Shown here: piece after piece, positions 1 to 7,680 of the stretch
Numbering within the stretch: position 1 is the first letter of the stretch
Layout: each line of letters starts with the position of its first letter
Assembly (NCBI GenBank): GCA_004294195.1
Contig: REAQ01000024.1
Span: 1-8,115 of the forward strand
DNA from: Sphingobacteriales bacterium
GTDB taxonomy: Bacteria; Bacteroidota; Bacteroidia; Chitinophagales; Chitinophagaceae
Length of the DNA stretch: 8,115 nt
Reading direction: 5' to 3'
Position numbers and translations under genes: made by a program
The notes under the pieces: generated by a model
What the model saw: the letters and a program-made list of their open reading frames with translations, nothing else
Told to the model about the DNA's origin: nothing
Database searches by the model: none

Positions 1-54
1 TATTTGTTGGTCATCCAGCGAGGCAGTAATCTCATTTTCAATAGAATATACCAT
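1..54 (-). CDS. Possible 5' end of a gene running off the left edge (partial)
   Basis: On the minus strand an ATG at 54-52 opens a frame that stays open for all 18 codons to the window edge and encodes MVYSIENEITASLDDQQI. The composition is ordinary for a soluble protein. It follows the FG-GAP gene and its hairpin in the same direction. I do not recognise the product, and 18 codons are too few to prove coding. The alternative is that this is untranslated sequence. Confidence 0.35.
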   Translation of the reverse strand, partial: MVYSIENEITASLDDQQI

Positions 55-90
55 AAAAGTAAGGGTTTATCTCCCAAATGGAAAAGTGAA

Positions 91-141
91 AAGATAAAGG
101 GAGAAGTGTGAAGTCAGCCTTCGCACCTCTCCCTTCATCTT
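91..141 (-). terminator. 23-bp-arm inverted repeat, probable terminator of the FG-GAP gene
   Basis: The arms are 91-113 and 119-141 around a 5-nt loop (tcagc). Read as RNA, 20 of the 23 pairs are Watson-Crick; the other three are wobble or A-C pairs depending on strand. It starts 14 nt after the stop codon of the FG-GAP gene. In that gene's direction it is followed by a T-rich stretch, as expected for a factor-independent terminator. The arms are much longer than an ordinary terminator stem, so it may also belong to the class of long intergenic palindromes seen elsewhere in this window. Confidence 0.6.
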
Positions 142-155
142 CTCCCTTTCAACAA

Positions 156-1496
156 TCAGGGATGCGTTAAACCTTTAGCAGATCCTTTCACAAGGGTCAG
201 TTTCCATTCCTGGCCACTTTGAGACACGCCAGCCATGATATCGGCATATCCATCCCCGTTGATGTCTCCTGCAGTAGCTACGGAAAGACCAAGGTTAACG
301 CCGGGATAGTTTTGCTTGTTGAGGATAATGCTGTTGGTGGAAACGCCGGTTCGGGAACCATAATAAATGAACACATTTCCTATGGGATCTTGCACATTGT
401 TGCTATATGCCCCTGCAATCAGTTCGCCATATCCGTCCCCATTGATATCGCCTGCAGCGTTTACTGAAATCCCGAGATTCCCATCGATCTGATTCCCCGT
501 CATGGTCCAGTCTGGGTATAAACTGAATCCATTGGCAGAGCCCATATACACAAAAAGTTTACCAACATTGCTCATTTTGTCGTCAAACCGATTGGCGCCA
601 ACCACTACATCTGAGAAGCCATCGCCATTCAAGTCGCCGGCACAAGCCACGGAATTGCCGAAACTGGCATCTGCCTGGTTGCTTTCGCCCGTCCATGCGG
701 GTGCCTGCGTCATACCACCATACGTACCGAGGTAGAGATAAGCCCGGCCTTCATTGGTCTGGCCATGATCATAACCTGGCGCACCTACCACGATATCGCC
801 AAAACCATCGTGATTCACATCTCCTGCGGAGGAGACGGATTTTCCGAAGAAAGCATTCACCTGGTCTGATTGCGCGGTGAAGTAGGGTGTTTTGCCCAGG
901 CCGGAAGCAGATCCGAGATAAACGAATATTTTACCTTCATTGGTTTCACCATCGTCATAATAACTGGCACCCACTACCACATCGGCATATCCATCTTTAT
1001 TAACATCACCGGCTGTGGATACCGAAGCCCCAAAGAATGCATTCGCCTGATTTCCTTCCATGATCCATGAAGGATTGGTGTCAAGTCCTGAAGGAGATCC
1101 ATAATATACAAAAACGGCGCCTTCATTTTCTTCTCCATTGCTGAAGCGTGGTGCACCTACTACTACATCAAAATAACCATCACCATTTACATCACCCGCA
1201 GAGCCAATGGATTCTCCATAGTTGGTTCCGCCTTTGCCTTCACTGGTCCATGCTGCCGCACTTCCAATACCATTTCCTGTTCCCAGAAAGAGTTGTACCC
1301 TTCCATCCTTGCTTACTCCAAATACGTTATTATATACGCTGACGAGCACATCTGAATAGCCATCGCCATTAACATCACCTGCGGGCGATAAATAATAACC
1401 CACAGCATTTTCTGGGCGATGCGAACGGGAAAACGATGAAAAAACAAGCGCAGTGACTGCGAAGAGAAGTGTTTTAGACAGGAAACGTGTACACAT
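156..1496 (-). CDS. Secreted seven-repeat FG-GAP (integrin-alpha-type) beta-propeller protein
   Basis: This 446-aa protein has an N-terminal signal peptide (a hydrophobic stretch at about residues 8-22, then a Ser/Arg-rich region), so it should be exported. The mature part is seven tandem repeats of 61-63 residues. Each carries an AGD(V/I/L)NxDG calcium-loop motif whose first Asp falls at residues 41, 102, 164, 227, 288, 350 and 411. Each repeat reads roughly as W-x3-GN...FGxSVS..AGDVNGDGxxDVVVGA...NEGxxFVYxGSxxGL, which is the FG-GAP/VCBS-like blade of integrin-alpha propellers. Seven copies match a closed seven-bladed propeller that probably binds calcium. Repeat six has Glu where the others have the last Asp (GDGYGEL). 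No domain follows blade seven: the protein ends with KGLTHP and shows no type IX sorting tail. The role is probably surface or periplasmic binding or adhesion; the ligand cannot be inferred. It follows the enolase terminator, so it is probably a separate transcription unit. Confidence 0.9.
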   Translation of the reverse strand: MCTRFLSKTLLFAVTALVFSSFSRSHRPENAVGYYLSPAGDVNGDGYSDVLVSVYNNVFGVSKDGRVQLFLGTGNGIGSAAAWTSEGKGGTNYGESIGSAGDVNGDGYFDVVVGAPRFSNGEENEGAVFVYYGSPSGLDTNPSWIMEGNQANAFFGASVSTAGDVNKDGYADVVVGASYYDDGETNEGKIFVYLGSASGLGKTPYFTAQSDQVNAFFGKSVSSAGDVNHDGFGDIVVGAPGYDHGQTNEGRAYLYLGTYGGMTQAPAWTGESNQADASFGNSVACAGDLNGDGFSDVVVGANRFDDKMSNVGKLFVYMGSANGFSLYPDWTMTGNQIDGNLGISVNAAGDINGDGYGELIAGAYSNNVQDPIGNVFIYYGSRTGVSTNSIILNKQNYPGVNLGLSVATAGDINGDGYADIMAGVSQSGQEWKLTLVKGSAKGLTHP

Positions 1497-1580
1497 AATC
1501 CAAAGCTTTTTTTGTGGTAATGGCGACTTGGCTTTTGGATAGGGCTACTGAATTGGAAGTTTCCTGTAGGATTTGAGCTG

Positions 1581-1610
1581 TAAAAGTAGGCATAGAATCC
1601 CAGAAAGCAA
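1581..1610 (-). promoter_or_regulatory. Candidate Bacteroidota-type promoter for the FG-GAP gene
   Basis: On the minus strand, TTG (1610-1608) is followed after 19 nt by TACTTTTA (1588-1581), a 7/8 match to the Bacteroidota -7 element TAnnTTTG. It lies between the enolase terminator and the FG-GAP start, where a promoter is needed. The predicted 5' leader is about 75 nt. Such short motifs also arise by chance. Confidence 0.3.
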
Positions 1611-1663
1611 AGGGTAGGATATTCTTAATACCTCTGCTGGTGCTGGTTTCAGGATCACATAAC

Positions 1664-1693
1664 AAAAAAGCCACAGCTAATGCCATGGCTTTT
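1664..1693 (-). terminator. Rho-independent terminator of enolase
   Basis: In the minus direction, starting 22 nt after the enolase stop, the sequence AAAAGCCA is matched by TGGCTTTT. Two wobble pairs and two further G-C pairs extend the stem around an ATTA loop, and a run of T follows. This is a textbook intrinsic terminator. It ends the ABC-enolase transcription unit and implies that the FG-GAP gene has its own promoter. Confidence 0.85.
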
Positions 1694-1715
1694 AATACAT
1701 TGCGAAAAGGTTACC

Positions 1716-3026
<1,311 letters not shown>

Positions 3027-3938
3027 CTATTTAAGGTTGGCCGTAAGGTCCCGAAATACTTCTTCGAGGTTGCGGCTTTCGGTCTGCAAAGAAACGATAT
3101 TCAGGCTATGCTGCAAAGCCATCTCCATCAGTTGTTTGTTAAGTTGTTCGGTATCATGGGTGCCCAGCAACCAGCTGTTTGCGTCTTTTTTTTCCGCCTT
3201 GATCACCGCCGGGAGCCTGTTTAGCCATTCCTGTTCCAGCACTTCCCTGAAACTTACACGGATAGAAAGATGCTTGGATCCACGGGATAGGTTCTCCAGT
3301 TTGTCGTCAGCCACCAGCTTCCCCTTATTGATGATGATCACACGGTCACAAAGCGCCTCCACTTCCTGCAGGATATGGGAAGAGAACAAAACGGTTTTCG
3401 CTTCACCGAGTGTTTTGATCACATCCCGGATCTCGATGATCTGGTTAGGATCCAGACCGGAAGTTGGCTCGTCAAGGATCAGCACTTCAGGATCATGGAT
3501 GAGTGCCGCAGCCAGGCCCACCCGCTGCTTATAGCCTTTAGACAACTGCCCGATCTTTTTATGTTTTTCCGGTGTAAGCCCGGTAATACCGATTACTTTT
3601 TCGATGGCCTGATGCGGGTGGGCAACCTGGTGAACGCCGGCAATAAACTCGAGGTATTCCCGCACATACATATCGAAATAGAGTGGGTTGGCCTCCGGGA
3701 GGTAGCCGATCTTTTTCTTGCGTTCATTGATGGGGTCACTGGATTTGATGCCTGCCACTTCAACTGAACCGCCATCTGGCTCAAGGTAGCCGGTGATCAT
3801 TTTCATGGTGGTGGATTTTCCGGCACCATTGGGCCCGAGGAAACCAACGATCTCGCCTTTGCTGATGCTGAAAGAAACATCATCAACGGCCCGTTGTTCA
3901 CCGTATAGTTTTTGTAAGCCCTTGACAGTGATAGACAT
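3027..3938 (-). CDS. gldA: ABC transporter ATP-binding subunit, GldA-like
   Basis: This 303-aa cytoplasmic ATPase subunit is the kind that powers a two-component ABC exporter. It has Walker A GPNGAGKST (residues 35-43), a Q-loop region GYLPEANPLY with Glu in place of the usual Gln (about 78-87), ABC signature LSKGYKQR (132-139), Walker B VLILDEPTSGLDP (152-164) and the switch His188 in SSHI. A C-terminal region of about 80 residues follows, as in the CcmA/DrrA/GldA group. The N-terminal MSITVKGLQKLYGEQRAVDD resembles gliding-motility GldA as I recall it. The permease partners (GldF/GldG type) are not in the window, so a role in gliding is inferred, not shown. The ATG at 3938 was chosen because the frame upstream runs into repeat sequence with only a TTG at 3968. 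The downstream neighbour, 21 nt away, is enolase. Confidence 0.9.
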   Translation of the reverse strand: MSITVKGLQKLYGEQRAVDDVSFSISKGEIVGFLGPNGAGKSTTMKMITGYLEPDGGSVEVAGIKSSDPINERKKKIGYLPEANPLYFDMYVREYLEFIAGVHQVAHPHQAIEKVIGITGLTPEKHKKIGQLSKGYKQRVGLAAALIHDPEVLILDEPTSGLDPNQIIEIRDVIKTLGEAKTVLFSSHILQEVEALCDRVIIINKGKLVADDKLENLSRGSKHLSIRVSFREVLEQEWLNRLPAVIKAEKKDANSWLLGTHDTEQLNKQLMEMALQHSLNIVSLQTESRNLEEVFRDLTANLK

Positions 3939-3942
3939 TGTC

Positions 3943-3975
3943 CAAAGATAAGAACTACCAACTAGCAATTGGCAA
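3943..3975 (-). promoter_or_regulatory. Candidate Bacteroidota-type promoter for the ABC ATPase-enolase unit
   Basis: On the minus strand TATCTTTG (3950-3943) is a full match to the TAnnTTTG -7 element. A TTG lies 22 nt upstream (3975-3973), inside the intergenic repeat. The -7 element ends only 4 nt before the chosen ATG, so transcripts from it would be nearly leaderless. This may be chance in repetitive AT-rich DNA. Confidence 0.35.
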
Positions 3976-4089
3976 TTAACAATTTACAACTAGCAATTGG
4001 CACTAGTATTTGGAAGTTGGCGTTTGGTGGGTCACTAACTACCAACAACCAGTGCTAATTGTAAATTTCCAATTGTCAATTGTCAATTA
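3963..4089 (+). repeat. Imperfect inverted repeat with ~40-bp arms built of 'caatt' words
   Basis: The arms at about 3963-4004 and 4051-4089 are imperfect reverse complements of each other (for example 16 of 18 positions in the outer block). The left arm contains a 13-bp direct repeat, ctagcaattggca, at 3962-3974 and 3990-4002. The right arm contains a 7-bp tandem, (aattgtc)x2 plus aatt, at 4071-4088. The loop holds a smaller hairpin, ttggt...accaa. The repeat spans nearly the whole gap between the transpeptidase and the ABC gene, and its outer edge overlaps the transpeptidase stop codon (4087-4089). It may act as a terminator or mRNA 3' structure. Confidence 0.8.
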
Positions 4090-4575
4090 CTGTTGTATTA
4101 CGACCGTGGTTCCTATCGGCAACATTTCATACAACTCAAAAATATCAGAATACTTTGTGGAGATACAGCCATTGGTCCAGTTCATAAACTTGTCAACGGC
4201 ATATTCTTCGCTGGGTTTTGTTCCGTGAATACCGATTCCCCCGCCAATTTTGGCTGACTTAGGAATAGCGCCCTGGGTTCTGCGGTCCTGGAACCGCTTG
4301 AGGCTTTCGTCATTGGGATAATCCAGCAGAAGGAAACATCCCCAGTCTTTGTGGTATTTTTTGGCAACGATCTTAAAGCTGCCATCGGGCGTGAGCCTGT
4401 CGCCTTCCATCTTTTTATCGGACTGGTTTTTACTGCCGAAAACAACCGGATAGGTGGCTACCCAGCCGTCAGTGTCATAGACGGTCATTTCATATTCGGA
4501 TTTATCGATCACCACTTTATAGGGTGAAGACGGCGTCGAGAATCCAAGCAGGTACGAAAGAATGAGCAACAACAT
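4087..4575 (-). CDS. YkuD-family L,D-transpeptidase-like exported protein
   Basis: This 162-aa protein has a hydrophobic N-terminus (residues 1-13) followed by one YkuD domain (about 19-160). Family members make or rearrange L,D cross-links in peptidoglycan, or attach proteins to it, in the periplasm. The active-site pattern is IHGT with His117 and, 17 residues on, TNGC with the nucleophile Cys137. This fits the family spacing H-x16-[S/T]-x-G-C, but Asn135 stands where His is usual (SHGC). The LTPDGSFKI motif (61-69) is typical of the fold. The N-terminus has no basic residue before the hydrophobic stretch, which is unusual for a signal peptide. The start is constrained because an in-frame TAA lies two codons upstream. 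It is flanked by intergenic regions of 103 and 148 bases, so it is probably transcribed alone or with the upstream DUF4332 gene. Confidence 0.85.
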   Translation of the reverse strand: MLLLILSYLLGFSTPSSPYKVVIDKSEYEMTVYDTDGWVATYPVVFGSKNQSDKKMEGDRLTPDGSFKIVAKKYHKDWGCFLLLDYPNDESLKRFQDRRTQGAIPKSAKIGGGIGIHGTKPSEEYAVDKFMNWTNGCISTKYSDIFELYEMLPIGTTVVIQQ

Positions 4576-4678
4576 AGCTTAACGATGATATTATATTCAA
4601 CGTTTAAAGCTCAACACTATTTTGTTAAGGGGGAGATAAGAAAACGTGAATTTTAATAAAATACACATTCTCATAGCC

Positions 4679-5086
4679 TTAATGGCTCACTGCGGCACTA
4701 AGTGTTTTTGCTTCAGCGATCATTTCTTTCAGGGTGTCAATGGCGGGAACCCGTCCACTCAGGCCAAATTTCTCATTGACGTCCAGCAGTTTGGCGCGCA
4801 GATTTTCTGCGTTGCGGGTGGCAAATTCTTTCACGGAGTCTACGCCTGCCGCTTCCAGCAATTCAGAGATCTGACCAGCCACGCCCTTGATGCGCATCAG
4901 GTCCGCATGATTCACCCAGGTAAGGATCAGGGACTCCGGAATACCGGTTTTGTCCGCAAGGGCAACCCTGTCGCTCTTTTTTCCACCGTAATGTAAGAGG
5001 TCTGAAGTTGTATTGATGCCAATGCGGCCCAGTTTTTCCGCGTAGGTTGGGCCGATGCCTTCGATGTCGATTACTTTGTAGGGCAT
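4679..5086 (-). CDS. DUF4332 helix-hairpin-helix protein
   Basis: This 135-aa cytoplasmic protein contains two helix-hairpin-helix units: VIDIEGIGPTYAEKLGRIGI (about residues 5-24) and LMRIKGVAGQISELLEAAGV (about 63-82). Their GIG/GVA hairpins resemble non-specific DNA-binding HhH motifs. The overall pattern matches DUF4332 proteins known from Bacteroidota, whose function is undefined; DNA binding is inferred from the fold. I placed the start at the ATG at 5086. The longer frame begins at a TTG (5113) inside an intergenic palindrome and would add nine poorly conserved residues. It has an intact short C-terminus (AAVSH). The neighbours give no functional clue. Confidence 0.85.
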   Translation of the reverse strand: MPYKVIDIEGIGPTYAEKLGRIGINTTSDLLHYGGKKSDRVALADKTGIPESLILTWVNHADLMRIKGVAGQISELLEAAGVDSVKEFATRNAENLRAKLLDVNEKFGLSGRVPAIDTLKEMIAEAKTLSAAVSH

Positions 5087-5092
5087 AGTTTC

Positions 5093-5178
5093 AATTAAAA
5101 AGTCAAAAGTCAAAATTAAAAAGTACTTACCAATGACGGCAATTTACTTTTTTAATTTTGACTTTTTACTTTTGAATT
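5093..5178 (+). repeat. Long near-perfect palindrome filling an intergenic region
   Basis: The arms at 5093-5125 and 5145-5178 (33 and 34 nt) are reverse complements with two mismatches and one single-base indel, around a 19-nt loop. They are built from the words 'aaaagtc' and 'aaaatta'. The palindrome starts 3 nt after the stop of the barrel gene and ends 6 nt before the ATG of the DUF4332 gene. It occupies 86 of the 95 intergenic bases. It may terminate the sigma operon and may also carry the DUF4332 promoter. Confidence 0.85.
5111..5142 (-). promoter_or_regulatory. Candidate promoter of the DUF4332 gene within the palindrome
   Basis: On the minus strand TAATTTTG (5118-5111) is a full match to the Bacteroidota -7 element TAnnTTTG. 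A TTG lies 21 nt upstream (5142-5140), giving a leader of roughly 20 nt. The DNA is low in complexity, so a chance match is possible. Confidence 0.35.
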
Positions 5179-5181
5179 TTC

Positions 5182-6027
5182 TTACCAGGTGTCCGCACTA
5201 AACCGGACGCCTACATTGTATGGATACTGTTCAACACCATATTTGTGGAGGGGAGTGAAGGCGTAGGATCCAAAGAGTTTTACAGGACCAATGCCCAGTT
5301 CTGCAACATAGGCCAGCTTCCACCTTTCCAGGTTGAAATCGGTTTTTTCTTTTTGTTTGCCGCGTTCATCACTCTTTTGTTTCTGACGAGCACTATAGAG
5401 GAACCCACCACTAACGCCTACGCTCAGTTGTATGCCGCCGTTGCGTGCATTTGGCGTTGTATTAATATTCAGCATCAATGGCGCCGTAAAGTAATCCGCT
5501 GCAAGTTTATTTTTTGAGAACAGCACATCATCCCTTTTTACGAAAACGGTACCGCCGTCTACGTAGGTGATGGGTGTTTTGTAGTAGTAGTTATTATTCT
5601 CTATACCGAAACCATACTGCAGGTTGATCACATGTTTATACAGATTTAAACGTTGCATGAAAAACCATAGACTGAAATTAGAAATCCTAATCCCTTTGGT
5701 TGAGAAATCGCCTTCGTATAACGGGTTACCCTGTGGATTCTGTAGAAAGCCCTGTGCCTCTGCGGTATTATAATTCGTTTTGTCGTTAAACCCTGAATAA
5801 CCGATATCAAATACCAGCCAGTTGGTGCTGATGTTGCTGCGTTTATAGGTTCTTTTTTTGTACGTGGGATTGTGGGTGACGTCATAGTTTGAACCGCCCT
5901 TGTTGACGATGATAATGCTTCCTACACGGATGGTATCACCGCCTTCCCTGGGTTTGGTTGTGTCCGATTGGCTATATCCTGCCTGGTAACATGCTGCTGC
6001 CAGCATGAGCATCATTAACTTTTTCAT
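5182..6027 (-). CDS. Outer-membrane beta-barrel protein of the ECF sigma operon
   Basis: This 281-aa protein has a signal peptide (residues 1 to about 19, MKKLMMLMLAAACYQAGYS, cleavage before QSD). A short segment with DTIRVGSIIIVNKGG (30-44) follows. From about residue 65 to the end there are alternating hydrophobic/aromatic strands and charged turns, such as NWLVFDIGYSGF, INLQYGFGIENNNYYY and GIQLSVGVSGGFLYSA. It ends in Trp (VRFSADTW), as outer-membrane barrels often do. Its size suggests eight to ten strands, like the OmpA/porin-family small barrels. Cys13 follows AAA but the lipobox is poor, so I favour ordinary signal-peptidase cleavage. It lies 25 nt after the anti-sigma-like gene and is the last gene of the operon. 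Its role is unknown; a sensor or effector at the outer membrane is an inference from context. Confidence 0.8.
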   Translation of the reverse strand: MKKLMMLMLAAACYQAGYSQSDTTKPREGGDTIRVGSIIIVNKGGSNYDVTHNPTYKKRTYKRSNISTNWLVFDIGYSGFNDKTNYNTAEAQGFLQNPQGNPLYEGDFSTKGIRISNFSLWFFMQRLNLYKHVINLQYGFGIENNNYYYKTPITYVDGGTVFVKRDDVLFSKNKLAADYFTAPLMLNINTTPNARNGGIQLSVGVSGGFLYSARQKQKSDERGKQKEKTDFNLERWKLAYVAELGIGPVKLFGSYAFTPLHKYGVEQYPYNVGVRFSADTW

Positions 6028-6052
6028 ACATCCTTGTTTTTGTGTCTTTAAT

Positions 6053-7147
6053 TTATCTGGGTAATCCTATTTCGAAGTTGGCAACTTTCACCACCGCTTT
6101 TTCAGGATCGGGGTTTGTTGCTTTATTGTAGATGCGGTTTACTTTTCTGATCAGGCCCCGGAATCCTTTTCTGGACTTGGTTTCATCGCCGGTAAACTCT
6201 TCCTGGCCATTGAACTGTTCCTGGTTCAACGCATCAGAAACATAATCTGTTTTTACATTCATTGCTAAAGCGTCCTGAACTTGCGTGGTGTTGCTCTGAG
6301 GTATTTCAATACCCGGCACAACTAGTTTTTCCTCAGTTCCTTTATCTGTCTGCTCCACTTGTACTGATGTTGTATTGGTGTTACGATCAACAGAAGCGTA
6401 TGTTACAGGTGATGCATTTTTATTGTTTGGAATTTTCCCTTGCTGCGTTTGCAAAATAGTTGCCGTTGCATTTGAAACATCAATTTGTTTCAAATGCTGT
6501 TGATCATTTACCACGGATTGAAGTGATGCCAGCTTTTGATCATTAGGCTCATCGGTTTGTGTTGATGTTGTTTTCTGATCACCGGCCCCTCCTTGTTCTA
6601 CCTTAGCAACAACTGGCCCGATGGTGGTTTCAGCCGCAGGCTGACGGTTCAGCCATAACAGTCCGGCCAGCATGATCACAGCTGCAGCAACGGCAACCCT
6701 GATCCAGCGCATCTGGAAGATTACGGCAGGTTTTTTCTCATGGCGGTATAAAGAAGCCTTATAAGGGAAAACAATTGTTTCTTCTGGCAACTTGGTCTGT
6801 TTCAGCAATTCAAGGTTTTGCAAGGCTTCGGGGTTTGCCTTGGTGAATGCTTCTACCTCAGCCGCGCGCGAAGTACTCAACTCTCCATCGATCCATTGAA
6901 TTTGTAGCTCTTCAATATTACCGGCATGGACCTCACTTGCATTCCTGAACAGTTCTTCTTTACCCAGGAAGCTAACCGTTTCTGGCGTCAGCCGGGTCTC
7001 AAGGTACATGTCCAGTTCAGGCTTCAGTTCAGGATGCTCCAGCACAAATGCTTCCACATCCTTTCTTTCCTGCGCAGTCAACTCCTCGTCAACATACAAA
7101 AGGAAGTACTCCTCGTAGTTATCTATATGTATGGGTTGACGTTTCAT
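6053..7147 (-). CDS. Anti-sigma-factor-like single-pass membrane protein with duplicated N-terminal domain
   Basis: This 364-aa protein begins 10 nt after the ECF sigma stop, the usual place for a cognate anti-sigma factor. Residues 11-68 and 78-135 are two copies of one module. They align without gaps over 58 residues with about 20 identities, including (V/I)D-x-EL, VEAF, P-E, TxLxxET, F and K-x2-L-x-R. Each resembles the acidic helical N-terminus of Bacteroidota anti-sigma factors (Y(V/I)DxELsxxExxxVExFlxxxP). A transmembrane helix follows at about 149-166. Residues 168-320 are a Q/N/T-rich low-complexity periplasmic linker. The last 40 residues begin with a basic cluster (SRKGFRGLIRKVNRIYNK) and end VANFEIGLPR. 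The protein contains no cysteine, so it is not a zinc-type anti-sigma factor. Binding of the sigma factor is inferred from position and architecture. Confidence 0.8.
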   Translation of the reverse strand: MKRQPIHIDNYEEYFLLYVDEELTAQERKDVEAFVLEHPELKPELDMYLETRLTPETVSFLGKEELFRNASEVHAGNIEELQIQWIDGELSTSRAAEVEAFTKANPEALQNLELLKQTKLPEETIVFPYKASLYRHEKKPAVIFQMRWIRVAVAAAVIMLAGLLWLNRQPAAETTIGPVVAKVEQGGAGDQKTTSTQTDEPNDQKLASLQSVVNDQQHLKQIDVSNATATILQTQQGKIPNNKNASPVTYASVDRNTNTTSVQVEQTDKGTEEKLVVPGIEIPQSNTTQVQDALAMNVKTDYVSDALNQEQFNGQEEFTGDETKSRKGFRGLIRKVNRIYNKATNPDPEKAVVKVANFEIGLPR

Positions 7148-7157
7148 GATCTTTTCT

Positions 7158-7643
7158 TTAAATGACGTTTTCGGGTTTTACAAGGTAATTCTTCAATTGT
7201 ACCCTAGCCCTGTGCAGGTACACTTTCACCTGGCTTTCGCTGAGACCCATGATCTTTCCGATCTCTTCATATGAATAGCCTTCATAGTCTTTCAACATCA
7301 CCAGTGACCGTTGGGTCTCATTCAAACGCGCCAGGGCTTCATTCAGTATTTTCTTCAGGTTGTCCTGCGGTTTGTTCGCCACTTTTGCCGTTTCTGCAAA
7401 CTCACCCTTCAGACTCACCCTGCTGACTTTCCTCAAATGGTCTATCATCGTATTATGGGCAATGGTGAACAGGTAAGATTTTGCCGTCAGCACGTCAACC
7501 CCTTCCCTGTTGCGCCAGAGTTTCTCAAAAGCGGACTGCACCACGTCCCGGGCGTCATCCTCATGGCGTAAGTTCTTGAGAATGAACCGGTATACATTGT
7601 CTGCATAGCTTTTTACGCATTCATTGTACTCTCTTTCGGTCAT
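7158..7643 (-). CDS. ECF-type RNA polymerase sigma factor
   Basis: This 161-aa cytoplasmic protein directs RNA polymerase to a specific promoter set. Region 2 spans about residues 5-72, with DARDVVQSAFEKLWRNR (30-46) and the 2.4-like helix AKSYLFTIAHNTMIDHLRK (54-72). Region 4 spans about 97-153, with LNETQRSLVMLKDYEGYSYEEI and the helix-turn-helix IGKIMGLSESQVKVYLHRAR (128-147). Regions 1 and 3 are absent, as in ECF sigma factors, and the length is typical. It is the first gene of the sigma, anti-sigma, barrel operon. A TGTAAC-N16-CGT element at 7681-7708 suggests autoregulation. It belongs to the broad RpoE-like group; the ECF subgroup cannot be assigned by eye. Confidence 0.95.
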   Translation of the reverse strand: MTEREYNECVKSYADNVYRFILKNLRHEDDARDVVQSAFEKLWRNREGVDVLTAKSYLFTIAHNTMIDHLRKVSRVSLKGEFAETAKVANKPQDNLKKILNEALARLNETQRSLVMLKDYEGYSYEEIGKIMGLSESQVKVYLHRARVQLKNYLVKPENVI

Positions 7644-7680
7644 GTGTTTGTTCTGGCGTGAAATTACCTTTCTATGGGGT

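Noticed and set aside
1474..1686. 70-codon minus-strand frame between enolase and the FG-GAP gene
   Set aside because: Its ATG (1686-1684) and first codons lie inside the enolase terminator hairpin, its end overlaps the start of the FG-GAP gene, and the peptide shows no recognisable features.
3939..3968. Ten extra N-terminal codons for the ABC ATPase, beginning at a TTG at 3968
   Set aside because: They lie in the intergenic repeat, and the family-like N-terminus begins at MSITVKGL, matching the ATG at 3938.
3962..4088. Short direct repeats that might suggest a CRISPR array
   Set aside because: Units are 7-13 bp, irregularly spaced, without distinct spacers, and no cas genes are present.
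4576..4678. Promoter or terminator in the gap between DUF4332 and the transpeptidase
   Set aside because: It holds AT-rich sequence with a 7/8 TAnnTTTG-like TAGTGTTG and a weak attttaataaaat palindrome, but no properly spaced TTG and no G/C stem, so I could not support a site.
5087..5113. Nine extra N-terminal codons for the DUF4332 protein, beginning at a TTG at 5113
   Set aside because: They lie in the palindrome arm; DUF4332 proteins I recall start at the equivalent of MPYKVIDIEGIG.
5989..6027. Lipoprotein signal (AAAC at residues 10-13) in the barrel protein
   Set aside because: The -3 residue is Ala and the hydrophobic stretch before Cys13 is very short; a plain signal peptide cleaved near residue 19 fits a barrel better.
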